Positions 35,275 to 45,989 of a stretch of 64,000 nucleotides of DNA are shown piece by piece; the first letter of the stretch is position 1; the number at the start of each line of letters is the position of its first letter. Below the pieces are notes generated by a model. That model was not told where the DNA came from, did not search any database, and was given only the letters and a program-made list of their open reading frames with translations. The DNA is taken from contig NC_092333.1 of the NCBI RefSeq assembly GCF_046630445.1, positions 6,940,501 to 7,004,500 on the forward strand, written 5' to 3'. This DNA is from Rutidosis leptorrhynchoides (taxonomy: Eukaryota; Streptophyta; Magnoliopsida; Asterales; Asteraceae). A program made the translations under genes and the position numbers.

Positions 35275-36236
35275 TTACAAAACTACACACGAAGAAGGAT
35301 TAGATAACCAACTTAGCCACTCAATCTTCTTTCCTTTTAGCCTACACGAAATCCATTCAAACGATTTAACTTGTATTTCATTAACTAACACCGGGATTAT
35401 CAACGAGCTCTTGCGAAAAGCATGCATATTTCGATTTTTCCAAATATAATATGCACACACCCATTCCACGGCTTGCCAATTTTTTTTTGCCAAGAGTGGA
35501 CATTGGATGCGATGAAACACCTTGAATTGAATCGACTATACATGAAAAAGGATAGTTGCCAAGATTCCACCATTTATAAACCCGAGACCACACTTCCAAA
35601 GCTTGATTACACGAAACGAGGATATGGTCAACCGATTCTAGGTTATCGTCGCAAACGGGACATCGAACATTATGGAATTCGATGCCACGCTTATCGAGCT
35701 CCAACCTAACCAGAAATCGACCCCTCATTGTTCTCCACACGAAGATTTCCACCTTTTTAGGAACGAGGTTATTTCTTAACGTTTTGAACAATGAACCATT
35801 ACCCAAAATGCTCTCGTCGAGTAAAGTGGACAGCCTTTTAACCGTGAATAGACCGTCGTTTTCTAGTGACCACTTCCATGAATCTTGCGAGCCGAAAGGG
35901 ATAGAGATAGAACGGATTAAGTTTTCCACTTCTTGAAGTTCACTTGCTGTTCTTCCAGATGGAACACGTATCCAATCCCAGTTAAAACAAATAGTATCAC
36001 GAGAAGACTCATAAGCCGCAGGTCCAGAAACATGTGCTAAACGATCTGTAGCTGTTGATGATGACGAATTCTCAGATATAGATACTGTAACAGGAGGTCT
36101 GTCCTCGACAAATTGAGGAGATGAGGACGAATTTGATGCCTGTACAGTAGCCGAAAGAGGAGAGGACAGGACAGCAGTAGGATTACTAGCTTGCTGAGGT
36201 GGAGCCCTAAGAGGACTTGAGATCAGTGAGATTCGG
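35275..36236 (-). pseudogene. LINE ORF2 C-terminal part: Ser/Pro-rich linker and zf-RVT domain
   Basis: In frame with the 48857-49627 part across the R3 target site. First comes about 70 codons rich in Ser, Thr and Pro (36236-36000), then FNWDWIRVPSGRTASEL, then the zinc-binding RVT domain (FVWRTMRGRFLVR, CPVCDDNLESVDHILVSC, WSRVYKWW), then WVCAYYIWKNRNMHAFR. A frameshift in the A/T-run at about 35477-35486 separates the last 80 codons. Confidence 0.85.
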
Positions 36237-36499
36237 TGTGATGACCCGGAAATTTCTGACCAAAATTAAACTTAATCTTTGTATGATTAACATTTCTGAC
36301 ACGATAAGCAAAGTCTGTAAAACTAAATCTCAAAATTTTTGAACTACTTTCATATATTCAAATACCTTTCGGTTGTTCTTGACGATTCGCGAACAATTAT
36401 ATGTATATAGATACATATGTAACACCCCAGCTTAACATGACCACAATATTGTCCGCTTTGCCCGCAGGTGCACGGCTTTTTCTTGGCGACCACACACGA

Positions 36500-36572
36500 G
36501 AAGCACTTTCCCAGGAGGTCACCCATCCCGGTAGTGCTCTCGCCCGAGCATGCTTAACTACAACGTACTCGC
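36500..36572 (-). ncRNA. 5S-rRNA-like domain in Cassandra LTR (first copy)
   Basis: The minus strand reads AGTTAAGCATGCTCGGGCGA then GGGATGGGTGACCTCCTGGG. These match the plant 5S rRNA internal control region (A-box and C-box areas). In Cassandra elements this drives Pol III transcription. The 5S 5' and 3' stems are not preserved as a full gene. Confidence 0.8.
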
Positions 36573-36851
36573 ACATCTGCTCTACCTGTGATCCCAAAAC
36601 GCGTTGTGTCATTTAAGCGTGAGTATTACCTTATAATCCCATGATCACTCATGTTCGTGGGCGATGTGGGATTTGCCTAGGGTGTTACATTCACCCCCCT
36701 TAGGGACTCATCGTCCTCGATGAGGTTTGCCCCACCACCCCCAACGGCACATGAGTGGCTCTGATACCATTCTGTAACACCCCAGCTTAAAATGACCATA
36801 ATATTGTCCGCTTTGCCCGCAGGCGCACGGCTTTTTCTTAGCGACCACACA

Positions 36852-36927
36852 CGAGAAGCACTTTCCCAGGAGGTCACCCATCCCGGTAGTGCTCTAGCCC
36901 GAGCACGCTTAACTACAACGTACTCGC
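36852..36927 (-). ncRNA. 5S-rRNA-like domain in Cassandra LTR (second copy)
   Basis: The same domain in the other LTR, with AGTTAAGCGTGCTCGGGCTA (closer to genuine 5S at one position, changed at another) and the same GATGGGTGACCTCCTGGGAA C-box. Confidence 0.8.
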
Positions 36928-37621
36928 ACATCTGCTCTGCCTGTGATCCCAAAACGCGTTGTGTCATTTAAGCGTGAGTATTACCTTATAATCCCATGAT
37001 CACTCATGTTCGTGGGTGATGTGGGATTTGCCTAGGGTGTTACAACATATATATATACTATAACTTGAAAACGTAACAATGTGTTAATTGTTTGATACCG
37101 TACATTAAACTTATTGGTTTAAATATTTATTTGAATATATATGATAAGTTGGAATATTAATTATATGAATAACTTGCGACGTATATTTAAAACGTGTTTA
37201 TGAATGTTGAAAATATATATTAACTTGGTCATAAAACGATTTGTTATTATATATATATTAACAAATAGCGAGACAATGATTTATAGAAGTAAATAACCAA
37301 AACACTCGAAAATTTAAGATACACTTTGAATGATATAGTTTATTGATAATTTAAGACTATATTTTGACAAAGGTACGAGTCACAAAACGTAAATTGCGAG
37401 TTTTCTAAGCGTACGAAAATGCGTTCGAGAAACCTGAACCGGGAAATAAGTCGAGTGACAACGTACGAGTCATCGGAACGAAAATTACAAGTCAACTATG
37501 CACATGAATTTAATATAATATATAATTAATTATTTAAATTATATAAATTATATATATTATATATATATTATATAATAATATGTCGACAAACATGAAAACA
37601 AAAATATTTTGAGCTGGATCA

Positions 37622-37706
37622 GGCGGCCATGCGATCGCATGGCAAAAACACTAAAAACCCATGCGATCGCATGGGCATCAGATTCCAAAAAGTTGCCTAT
37701 AAAAGG
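37622..37706 (+). promoter_or_regulatory. R3 5' LTR promoter block: two 18 bp palindromes and TATA box
   Basis: GCCATGCGATCGCATGGC (37626-37643) and CCCATGCGATCGCATGGG (37658-37675) are perfect palindromes. They are followed by GCATCAGATTCC and TATAAAAG (37698-37705) inside GCCTATAAAAGGC. Likely core promoter and upstream protein-binding sites. The copy in the 3' LTR is at 46830-46920. Confidence 0.6.
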
Positions 37707-37754
37707 CCAGTTTCTGCTCGAGTTTTTTTTACACATATACTACTCCCTCTGTAA

Positions 37755-37775
37755 TATTATTATTATTTATATTAA

Positions 37776-37826
<51 letters not shown>

Positions 37827-37882
37827 GATTATTATTATTATTTATTTTATTATTATTAGTAGTATTATTATTATTACTAATT
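37755..37882. repeat. (ATT)n microsatellite in R3 5' LTR
   Basis: Interrupted ATT/TTA repeat about 50 bp downstream of the TATA box. The 3' LTR equivalent (46955-47075) is shorter. Confidence 0.9.
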
Positions 37883-40616
37883 ATATCACTTAAAATACTA
37901 CGACGAGGTCATGAGCGTGTAACTTTCAAAATGGGTTTTCAAGCGAGATAGAGCTAAGGAAACTATGAGTTATTACTAAGGAGGTTTTGGGTATTGTTCA
38001 AGGGTTTTGCTCGTGAGTCAAACTAGTATTTATCATCTCCGTTGCGTCTACGTACTTTCCTACAATATTGAATCACAATATTGATATGTAAGCATTTATA
38101 TCTTATCTATTATATATTAATAGTGTATCCCTGACTAGTGCTCGAGTATATAGGATTATGCATGCTAGTACGATTAATTTTGTCGTTAAATAGTTTATGA
38201 TAGATTACGAATTTAATACATATATTACTGATATAAGGTATATGATATGCATGTTTTTGAAAAGCTGGCGAAAAATCAATAACTTTTCATTTAGAGATCG
38301 CGTAATTTCGATGAACGAATTAAAAGATATGGACAACTGAATTATGATTAACATTAATTGAAATTGCTTTTGAATCTGCAATTGATATTTAAACAACTTG
38401 TTTATAAGATTGATAATTTGGATTTTCAAATATTTCTAATCTAGTAAATGAATTTCTATATAAGGCACGTCTCGATTTGTTGAACAATTGTCAAAATTTA
38501 CTGTTTTATCATATTTTAAAGCTTTATAAAACTATAGTCAAATTATTCAAGAATTGGGAAACCATGTGAAATGTTAAACTATTTTCGATTACCATGATCA
38601 TTCAAACTTTAGTATAGATTTTAAAAGATCATAATGGGTCAGGTTGACTTTTTGAAATGACTTTTGATAACTTTTGTATGTCAATCTCGAGCATTAGAAT
38701 TGTGATACACTGTGAGCCAACATAGCTTATTAGACATGTATTGATCAACATATGTTCTATAGGTTGAGATATACGGTTAATTTTGCATTTCGAGTTTCGG
38801 TCACTTTTTGGTAAATGACCTTATGTGCTGCTAAGGTGAGTTTTATTTGCTCCCTTTTTAATTGCTTTTGCAATCTATATTTTTGGGCTGAGAATACATG
38901 CAATATATTTAAACGCAATGGATACAAGTACATACTTAATTCTACACTGAGTTTGAACCGAAAATCCCTTAGCTTTGTGTGACGATCGTTCCAAATCCAT
39001 ATGGACGAACACGTCATTCATCGATTTCATTGCGAGGTATTTGACCTCTATATGATACGTTTTGTAAACATTGCATTCTTTTGAAAAGGCACACCATAAA
39101 TGAATATTTAAATCAAAGGTTTTCGACATCTGATGATTTCTACATATAGACAATCACTGTAAATAATAGTTTACAATAGTAATTCCTTTGACAATGCAGT
39201 CAAAATAAGATACATGGTGATGATTTGGTGAATGCAACGTTTCCTTGATAAATATGCCATGTAAGACTCCATGCACATAGCTTGTCTAACATATAAGCAA
39301 ACAGCGGAAGACTTCTAGGGAACCTGAGAATAAACATGCTAACAAATGTCAACACAAAGGTTGGTGAGTTCATAGTTTTAGTGTTTCGCATAATCTGTAT
39401 ATAAAGGTGGATCACAAGATTTCAGTTGTTTCATCCGAAACGTTTATCAAAATATTCTACGAAATTGAGCACCCTGGTAACTAAACTTAACGTATATATA
39501 ATTTATACCCTTTGTATAATCATCTTAATAATACACGCAAACCAACGTGTACGCTTTTCAAATAGCATACGTCCGTTAAAAGGCTAGTGCTCTAGCTCAG
39601 ACGGGGATATCAAGCCCTATGGATCCATATAATACTACTCACGCCCACCAGTTCTTATAACTGGCAGTTAACAGTTACCAAAGCTAAGGGATTTTTGGTT
39701 CAAACTCAGTGTAGAATTTAGTATGTACTTGTATCCATTGCGTTTAAAATAAAGTGCATGTATTCTCAGCCCAAAAATATATATTGCAAAAGCAATTAAA
39801 AAGGGAGCAAATGAAACTCACCTTAGCCGCATATAAAGTCGTTCACCAAAATGTGACCGAAACTCGAATTACCAAATAACTGTAGATCTCAACCTAAAGA
39901 ACATATGTTGGTCAATAATTGTTTATCAAGCTAGGTCGGGTCATAGTGTATCACAATCCTAATGCTCGAGATCGACATACAATAGTTATCAAAAGTCATT
40001 TCAAAAAGTCAATTTTGACAATTGTTCAACAAAACGAGACGTGCCGTATATAAGGATTCATTTACTTAGCTAGTAGTATTTTATCAATCTCATAAACAGG
40101 TTGTTTAAATATTAATTGCAGATTCAAAAGCAATTCCAATTAACGTCAATTATAATTCAGTTGACCATATCTTTTGATTCGTTCATCGAAATTACGCGAT
40201 TTCTAAATGAAAAGTTATTGATTTTTCGCCAGCTTTCCGAAAACATGTATATCATATACCTTTTACCAGTAATATATGTATTTAATTCGTGATTCATTAT
40301 AAACTGTTTAACGACGAAATTTAGCATACAAGCATGTATAAATATATACTCGAGCACTAGACATGTATACACTATTAATATATAAAAGATAAGATATGAA
40401 TGCTCACGTATCAATATTGAGATTCAATATTGCAGGAAAGTACGTAGACACAACAGAGATGATAAATACTAGGTTTGACTTGCGAACAATACCCATGAAC
40501 ATTACCCATAACCTCCATAGCTATAACCCATAATTTCCTTAGTTCTATCCCGTTTGAAGCTTGTTTTGAAAGTGACACGCTCATGACCTCGTCGTAATAT
40601 TTTATGTATAATATTA

Positions 40617-40664
40617 CTAAAAATATTAAGATTAATAATAATAATAATCTTAATAATAATAATA

Positions 40665-40713
<49 letters not shown>
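40617..40713. repeat. (TAA)n microsatellite in S2
   Basis: TAA/AAT repeats at the same LTR position as the ATT tract of R3, in reverse orientation. Confidence 0.9.
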
Positions 40714-40717
<4 letters not shown>

Positions 40718-41402
40718 TTACATAGTAATAGGTGTAAAAAAATATGCGCAAGAAACCTAGTATTTATAGCCATAATTCCTGATTCTGATGCCCATGCGAT
40801 CGCATGGGTTTTATGCCTATTTCTCATGCGATCGCATGGCCGTCAGATCCAGCTCACAAATTTTTTTGTTTTCTTGTTTATAGACATAATTAAATATAAT
40901 ATATATAATATATATAATTTAAATAATTAATTATATATTATATTAAATTCATGTGCATAGTTGACTTGTAATTTTCGTTCCGATGACTCGTACGTTGTCA
41001 CTCGACTTATGTTCCGGTTCCGATTTCTCGAACGCACTTTCGTACGCTTAGAAAACTCGCAATTTACGTTTTGTGACTCGTACTTTTGTCAAAATATAGT
41101 CTTAAATTATCAATAAACTATATCATTCAAAGTGTATCTTAAACTTTCGAGTGTTTTGATCATTTACTTCTATAAATCATTGTCTCGCTATTTGTTAATA
41201 TATATATATATAATAACAAATCGTTTTATGACCAAGTTAATATATATTTTCAACATTCATAAACACGTTTTAAATATACGTCGTAAGTTATTCATACAAT
41301 TAATATTTCAACTTATCATATATATTCAAATAAATATTTAAACCAATAAGTTTAATGTACGGTATCAAAAAAATTAATACATTGTTATGTTTTCAAGTTA
41401 TA

Positions 41403-41466
<64 letters not shown>
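41403..41466. repeat. (TA)n microsatellite in S2
   Basis: About 32 TA units near the LTR start. The corresponding tract in R3's 3' LTR is 46206-46256. In R3's 5' LTR the Cassandra element sits at that spot. Confidence 0.95.
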
Positions 41467-41468
<2 letters not shown>

Positions 41469-42341
41469 ATATACATATAATTGTTCGCGAATCGTCGAGA
41501 ACAACCGAAAGGTATTTGAATATATGAAAATAGTTCAAAAATTTTGAGATTCAGTTTTACAGACTTTGTTTATCGTGTCGAAAATATTACTCATACAAAG
41601 ATTAAGTTTAAAGTTGGTCAGAAATTTCCGGGTCATCACACTTTGGTAACTAGTAGCTGCCAGTACATAGGATGTGGACTGGTAGGCGCAAATAATAGTA
41701 TATGGATCCATAGGGCTTGACATCCCCGTCCGAGCTAGAGCGCTAGCATTTTAACGGACGTATGTTATTTGAGTTTATGACACGCTGGTTTGCGTGTATT
41801 AAAACGAATGGGGTAATTATCATTATAACGTTAAAGTTTAGTTACCAGGGTGCTCTGTTACATAGAATCATTTGATAAACGTTTCTAGATGAAACAACTG
41901 AAATCTTGTGATCCACCTTTACATACGATTTATGTGCAACATTAAAACTATGAACTCACCAACCTTTGTGTTGACACTTTTAAGCATGTTTATTCTCAGG
42001 TTTCTAGAAGTCTTCCGCTGTTCGCTTATACGTTATACAAGCTATGTGCATGGAGTCATACATGCTTTATTCAAGAAAACTTTGCATTCACAAAATCATC
42101 ACCGTGTATCTTATTTTGACTGCATTGTCAACGGATGTAGTATTGTAAACTATTATATACGGTAATTGTCTATACGTAGAAATCAGCAGACGTCATAAAC
42201 CTTGGATTTATATATTCATTTATGGTCTGCCTTTTTAAAAGAATGCATTGTTTACAAAACGTATCATATAGAGGTCAAAATCTCACTATGAAATCAATGA
42301 ATGATGTATTCGTCCAAAGTGGATTTGGAGTGATCATCACA

Positions 42342-42480
42342 GTTGGTATCAGAGCTTGAGGTCATAGGGAACCAGAATTTGCATTAGTGTGTTTAACTGG
42401 TAATTGTTAGGATGCATTAGTGAGTCTGGACTATGACCGTATCTGTTTTTACCGAGTTTTACTTATCATTTCTTGTTAGA
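42342..42480 (+). promoter_or_regulatory. R3 primer-binding site and leader
   Basis: TGGTATCAGAGC (42344-42355) two bases after the LTR, then GGAACCAGAATTTGCATTAGTGTG...GTTAGGATGCATTAGTGAGTCTGGACTATGACCG. This is nearly the same leader as in gag-pol-bearing R1 and R2. Confidence 0.85.
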
Positions 42481-42727
42481 AATTATCTGCTTATCATTCC
42501 TAAGTCTAGACACATCTTACTGCATTTACTGCATAGATAGTGTACCGACAAAATTCATATCTTAGCATATATGTTACTGTAAACTTTTCCTGACATCTTC
42601 CGAAATTTTTTTCGTAATTTACGGGATTTTGGTATTATATATACATATGTAAATTATGTATTGAAGAGTACCAATCTAAATTCTATAATCTATTTCATAT
42701 CAAAAATCAATTCTCTAATTATACAAG

Positions 42728-43287
42728 ATGGGTCACGTATCTAGTTCAAATTCCTTAGATTCCGACAGCTATTCCGATATGGATATTCACCTGAACTCCG
42801 AAGACAGTGTGACCGGAATGGATCAACCAATTAGCCATCATCTATTCTGGATGAATTGGGGATGGGTTTGTAGCCTACTTAGTCATTGGAGACAAGAAGA
42901 AGGTGATCCCTTCCATCCACCACATTGCCTCTTGGTGAAGAACCTGAAGCACTTACCGGCGAACCTATCCGAAGCACCATTTTCTCCCTCATTTACAGAG
43001 TATCTCGTTATGATTATATATTATCTAAAATTCTAGATCTTATTCGTTCGCTCGTCCGAACCGACAATCACCCCGGTGTAATAGAAGAAGTCAACGAGCT
43101 TCGCGCTCGGGTAGTGACTTTAGAGAATATGGTGCAAAGGTTACAAACACCAACGGCACCACCTGCAGCAACATTACCACCATCAGTAACACCAACAGTA
43201 CCATCACCACCACCAACAACAACATTCGCATCGCACACCTCAATATCACAATCTGTACCTCGAACATCAACGTCATACGCACCATAG
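42728..43287 (+). pseudogene. R3 accessory frame: acidic/Ser N-terminus, LTGEP motif, coiled coil, Pro/Thr tail (one frameshift)
   Basis: The first part (42728 to about 42920) reads MGHVSSSNSLDSDSYSDMD...LNSEDSVTG.DQPI. After a frame change near 42890-42925 it continues LGEEPEALTGEPIRSTIFSL, a leucine-heptad stretch VIEEVNELRARVVTLENMVQRL, then Pro/Thr/Ser-rich sequence to TAG at 43285. R0 has the same modules (4137-4684, minus) with different breaks. Both copies are damaged, so the ancestral protein was about 190 residues. It occupies the first-ORF position used by the acidic frame in R1/R2. Function unknown. Confidence 0.6.
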
Positions 43288-43289
43288 AT

Positions 43290-44460
43290 ACCAAGGAATA
43301 CCAACAACAACAAACTATGAAGTATTGATTCATAACTTCATCGAAGAAATATTTTGCAGAGAATATGTAGTTTCTAAAAGTTTTAGAGATTATATATTCT
43401 AGTCCTAGTCGAAAACCAGATGAGATTAATATTATGTTAACTCATTAAATCCATGATTACATCTAAGGAAAATATATATGTAGGTATATTTTCATAAAGG
43501 TTGTAATCAAGAAAATTCTTTTGTACAAACTGTTAATGGTGAGAATATTTTAACGGGTAGGTAATACCTGAGAGATATATAAATTCACAATTAATATGTT
43601 ACATTCTTCAATTCTGATTCAACAAACCATCAACTATACTCACTACTTTCACAACAATATATATTCTTTTATAAAAATCAAAGCAACCATCCTCATCCAA
43701 ATTTGATTACATATTTTGATTTTGACAAATCAAAATCCAAGTCAAGATTTAACAAAAGACATCATTATTAGATTCCTACATCTTTCGAAGCTATACTTTG
43801 ACTTCAAAACTGTGCTAGAACATCATAGAACCCAGAAAAGTATTTGTATCATTCAAATTCCTAGAACATCATATGAATATTAACGATTACAATCTATGTT
43901 AAAATCCCTCAAAATTCCTGAAGACACTTCAAATAATGAATCATCGAGATGATGATCCAACCACATGTTAACCGCAGTCTTGTACCTGAAGAACCATCGA
44001 AATCAAAGTCATACTTTAACACGTATCCGTGTCAGACCCTTTGGAATTTATTAGCTAAAATAACTTTTCAATCCCTTTTCAAAATAGACAGTTTTGTCAC
44101 TACTTCAGCAAATCACCTTCAATTGTTCATTCGAATAAGCCTTATTTTAACGATTACCCCTTCATCATTATTACAGGGGAATCTTTCATATCTCGCCACA
44201 TTAGCAGTAAACTTATCAAAAACTTCATTGATCTTTAAGCCTCTCCGAAAAATCACGATACTTATTCATTGAAACTATATCAAGTACTCATCTACAACTT
44301 GTAACAATAATTGTCATACCAACTACTGGAAATTAGCAATCAATATTTTGAATTTCGTAGTAATTTTACGCCAACAGTTATATATATACATATAACGTTT
44401 ACCTCCAAGACTTACAGACTCCGAATGTGAAGTTTCTGAAAAACACCCTAAACTGCGAAC
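43290..44460 (+). other. R3 interior between accessory frame and PABP fragment
   Basis: No recognisable protein. It holds TTTTAACGGGTAGGTAATACCTG (43547-43570), the internal polypurine-like motif, and stretches matching R0's interior. The 107-codon frame at 43949-44272 has no counterpart kept open in R0 and is probably chance. Confidence 0.6.
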
Positions 44461-44466
44461 TAGTTC

Positions 44467-44705
44467 TCGAAATTTTGAAAAGTATTGATAAAGCAGCAAA
44501 AACTGTAAATGACCTTAACAGTAAAAAGTTTGATGATAAAGAATAGTATGTTGGCAAAGCTCAGAAAAAGAAAAGGTTTGGAACTGAAAAACGGAAGTAT
44601 GAAGGAGGCTGTGGATAAATCACAAGGACAAAACCTGCCTTTCAAGAATCCAAATGATTCAGTATTTGCTGAAGCCATTAATGAATACCTTGCTTCCAAA
44701 TCAAA
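44467..44705 (+). pseudogene. Captured fragment of host poly(A)-binding protein gene (R3 copy)
   Basis: Translation with two frame changes gives AAKTVNDLNSKKFDDKE-stop-YVGKAQKK, where the stop (TAG at about 44545) replaces the Trp of the PABP signature KKFDDKEWYVGKAQKK at the end of RRM3. The next frame gives LELKNGSMKEAVDKSQG then NLPFKNPNDSV...INEYLA, the linker and the start of RRM4. Codon-level agreement with plant PABP genes is obvious. It is sense-oriented in R3. The R0 counterpart is 2354-2610. The two copies have independent lesions. Confidence 0.85.
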
Positions 44706-44965
44706 ACCCTTGCGGAAAATATACTTCATCATCCTCTGATATTAGAAATTCTAAGATATCATCGTATCTTTCATTATAAATATCCTCCATATTTCTGGAG
44801 ATAATTCCATAATCATTCTTATCGGAAATCAATTTTCTCCTTATGATATCTGTATTACATCATAAAAGAAACTATTTTAGTTTCTAAATTCTGAAACCTT
44901 CGAGTTTAAAATATGAATATTTTTGAAGTGGTGTTGGGAGCTGAAGCATGAGTTAGTATAATATA

Positions 44966-45150
44966 ATGACACTTGATCAACGTGATTATATTACAATAAG
45001 TCATGCTGAGTTTCTAAATGGAATGTGATGATTCACAGATCATAACGTCATCATGTGCCATGTTACACGACTCTTGTATCCTACTTAACCTCTCAAGAAA
45101 ATATTTTTCTTGATGATTCGGCCTTTTTTGGGATATTCTGATAATTTAAC
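44966..45150 (+). pseudogene. R3 copy of the MTLDQRDYIT small frame, frameshifted
   Basis: MTLDQRDYITISHAEFLN, then an extra base shifts the frame. The downstream DNA still aligns with the R0 frame (TGATGATTCACAGATCATAA and onward). See 1916-2101. Confidence 0.5.
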
Positions 45151-45159
45151 AAATCAAGA

Positions 45160-45985
45160 TCGTGCCATTACCATTTTCTTCTTAGAACATTAACAATGTT
45201 CATTCCGAGATTCATATCTGCGAATTCTGGACCATTATAAGCAATGCTTAGTCACAAGAAGAAGAAACGAAGGGACAAAACTCCGAAATAGAAATTGGGG
45301 TATAAATCGCAGCAAATAAAAGAAAACATTAACTGGGGATGACAATAATTATAGAAGACAGAAGCAGGAACTTTGAAATATAAGGGAGAATATAAAGCCC
45401 GATAACAACACATAAATTACAAACCGTGTATATCAATGTTTATCGCAACATAAAGACACGGGAGAATTAAAAGCACTATAACCCCAAGGGCAAAGTAGAA
45501 GTAAGAAGATTCCTCCGGTGGTAGATGAAAAAGAAGAATGATAGATATGAAAGTTAGGAGTATATCAAGAATCAGAACTGGATGAAGCATTTTTCAAAAT
45601 CTTTTGAAAATAGGAAATGAGGAAGAAGATGTAAGAGTGATGAAAATAATGAAATGGAAGAGGTCAATTTATAGCGAAATATCAAGCATAGCAATCAAGG
45701 CAAATTACGCATTTAATCAAAAGAAATCTTAATTTCTTTAAATTCCGAAGAATCAAATCTTATTTAGATTATGAAGATTTTATATTCCTTAAATTACGGA
45801 AATCAATCGTTAATATGTCAAGAGTTAAGACGAATCTCTATTCTTCATTTCACTCTTTTACGATAACTTCTCTCATACGCTTCGAATAATCGGATTGTTT
45901 TATCCATATTATTCAACGGTGATAAAACTCTATTTATTAACACATATACGTCATGAAAACATTTTTATTCTTAGTCATGATGACC
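45160..45985 (+). other. R3 interior 3' part, no gene seen
   Basis: Purine-rich, A/G-biased sequence that aligns loosely with R0 at about 1130-1830 on the minus strand (shared ACAAACCGTGTATATCAATG and AAAGACACGGGAGAATTA). No open frame is kept in both copies. Confidence 0.6.
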
Positions 45986-45989
45986 TCAC

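Larger units (their letters stand above)
36418..37044 (-). mobile_element. Cassandra-type TRIM element (complete, two LTRs)
   Basis: Two 272 bp LTRs (36418-36689 and 36773-37044), TGTAACACCC...GGGTGTTACA, flank an 83 bp interior. The TSD acata is at 36413-36417 and 37045-37049. In the minus direction the interior starts with TGGTATCAGAGCC (36757-36769, initiator-Met primer site) and ends with AAGGGGGGTGAA (polypurine tract). The LTRs contain 5S-rRNA-like sequence, the hallmark of Cassandra TRIMs. It codes for nothing and depends on other elements. Confidence 0.93.
38978..41640 (-). mobile_element. S2: antisense solo LTR of the R3 family inserted in R3's 5' LTR
   Basis: 2663 bp. The minus-strand LTR starts TGTGATGACCCGG at 41640 and ends CGTCACA at 38978. 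The TSD ctttg is at 38973-38977 and 41641-41645. It is collinear with R3's LTR in reverse but clearly diverged, and so is a different copy. It has the same two palindromes (40791-40808 and 40825-40838) and a TATA-like box CTATAAATA (minus, about 40761-40770). It carries no interior sequence. Confidence 0.93.
36237..42341 (+). repeat. R3 5' LTR (with two insertions)
   Basis: Pieces 36237-36417, 37050-38977 and 41646-42341. They collinearly match the 3' LTR 46028-48856. The joined ends reproduce the uninterrupted 3' LTR sequence at both sites (TACATATATA and TAGCTTTGGTAAC), confirming both insertions. Confidence 0.92.

Noticed and set aside
36500..36927. Functional 5S rRNA genes
   Set aside because: Only the internal control region is 5S-like, and it lies within the LTRs of a TRIM element with TSDs.
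37609..37893. Poly-Ile membrane-like frames (also 40411-40930)
   Set aside because: Translation of ATT/TAA microsatellites inside LTRs; not preserved between copies.
43949..44272. 107-codon frame in R3 as a gene
   Set aside because: The matching region of R0 is not open in this frame, and there are no motifs.
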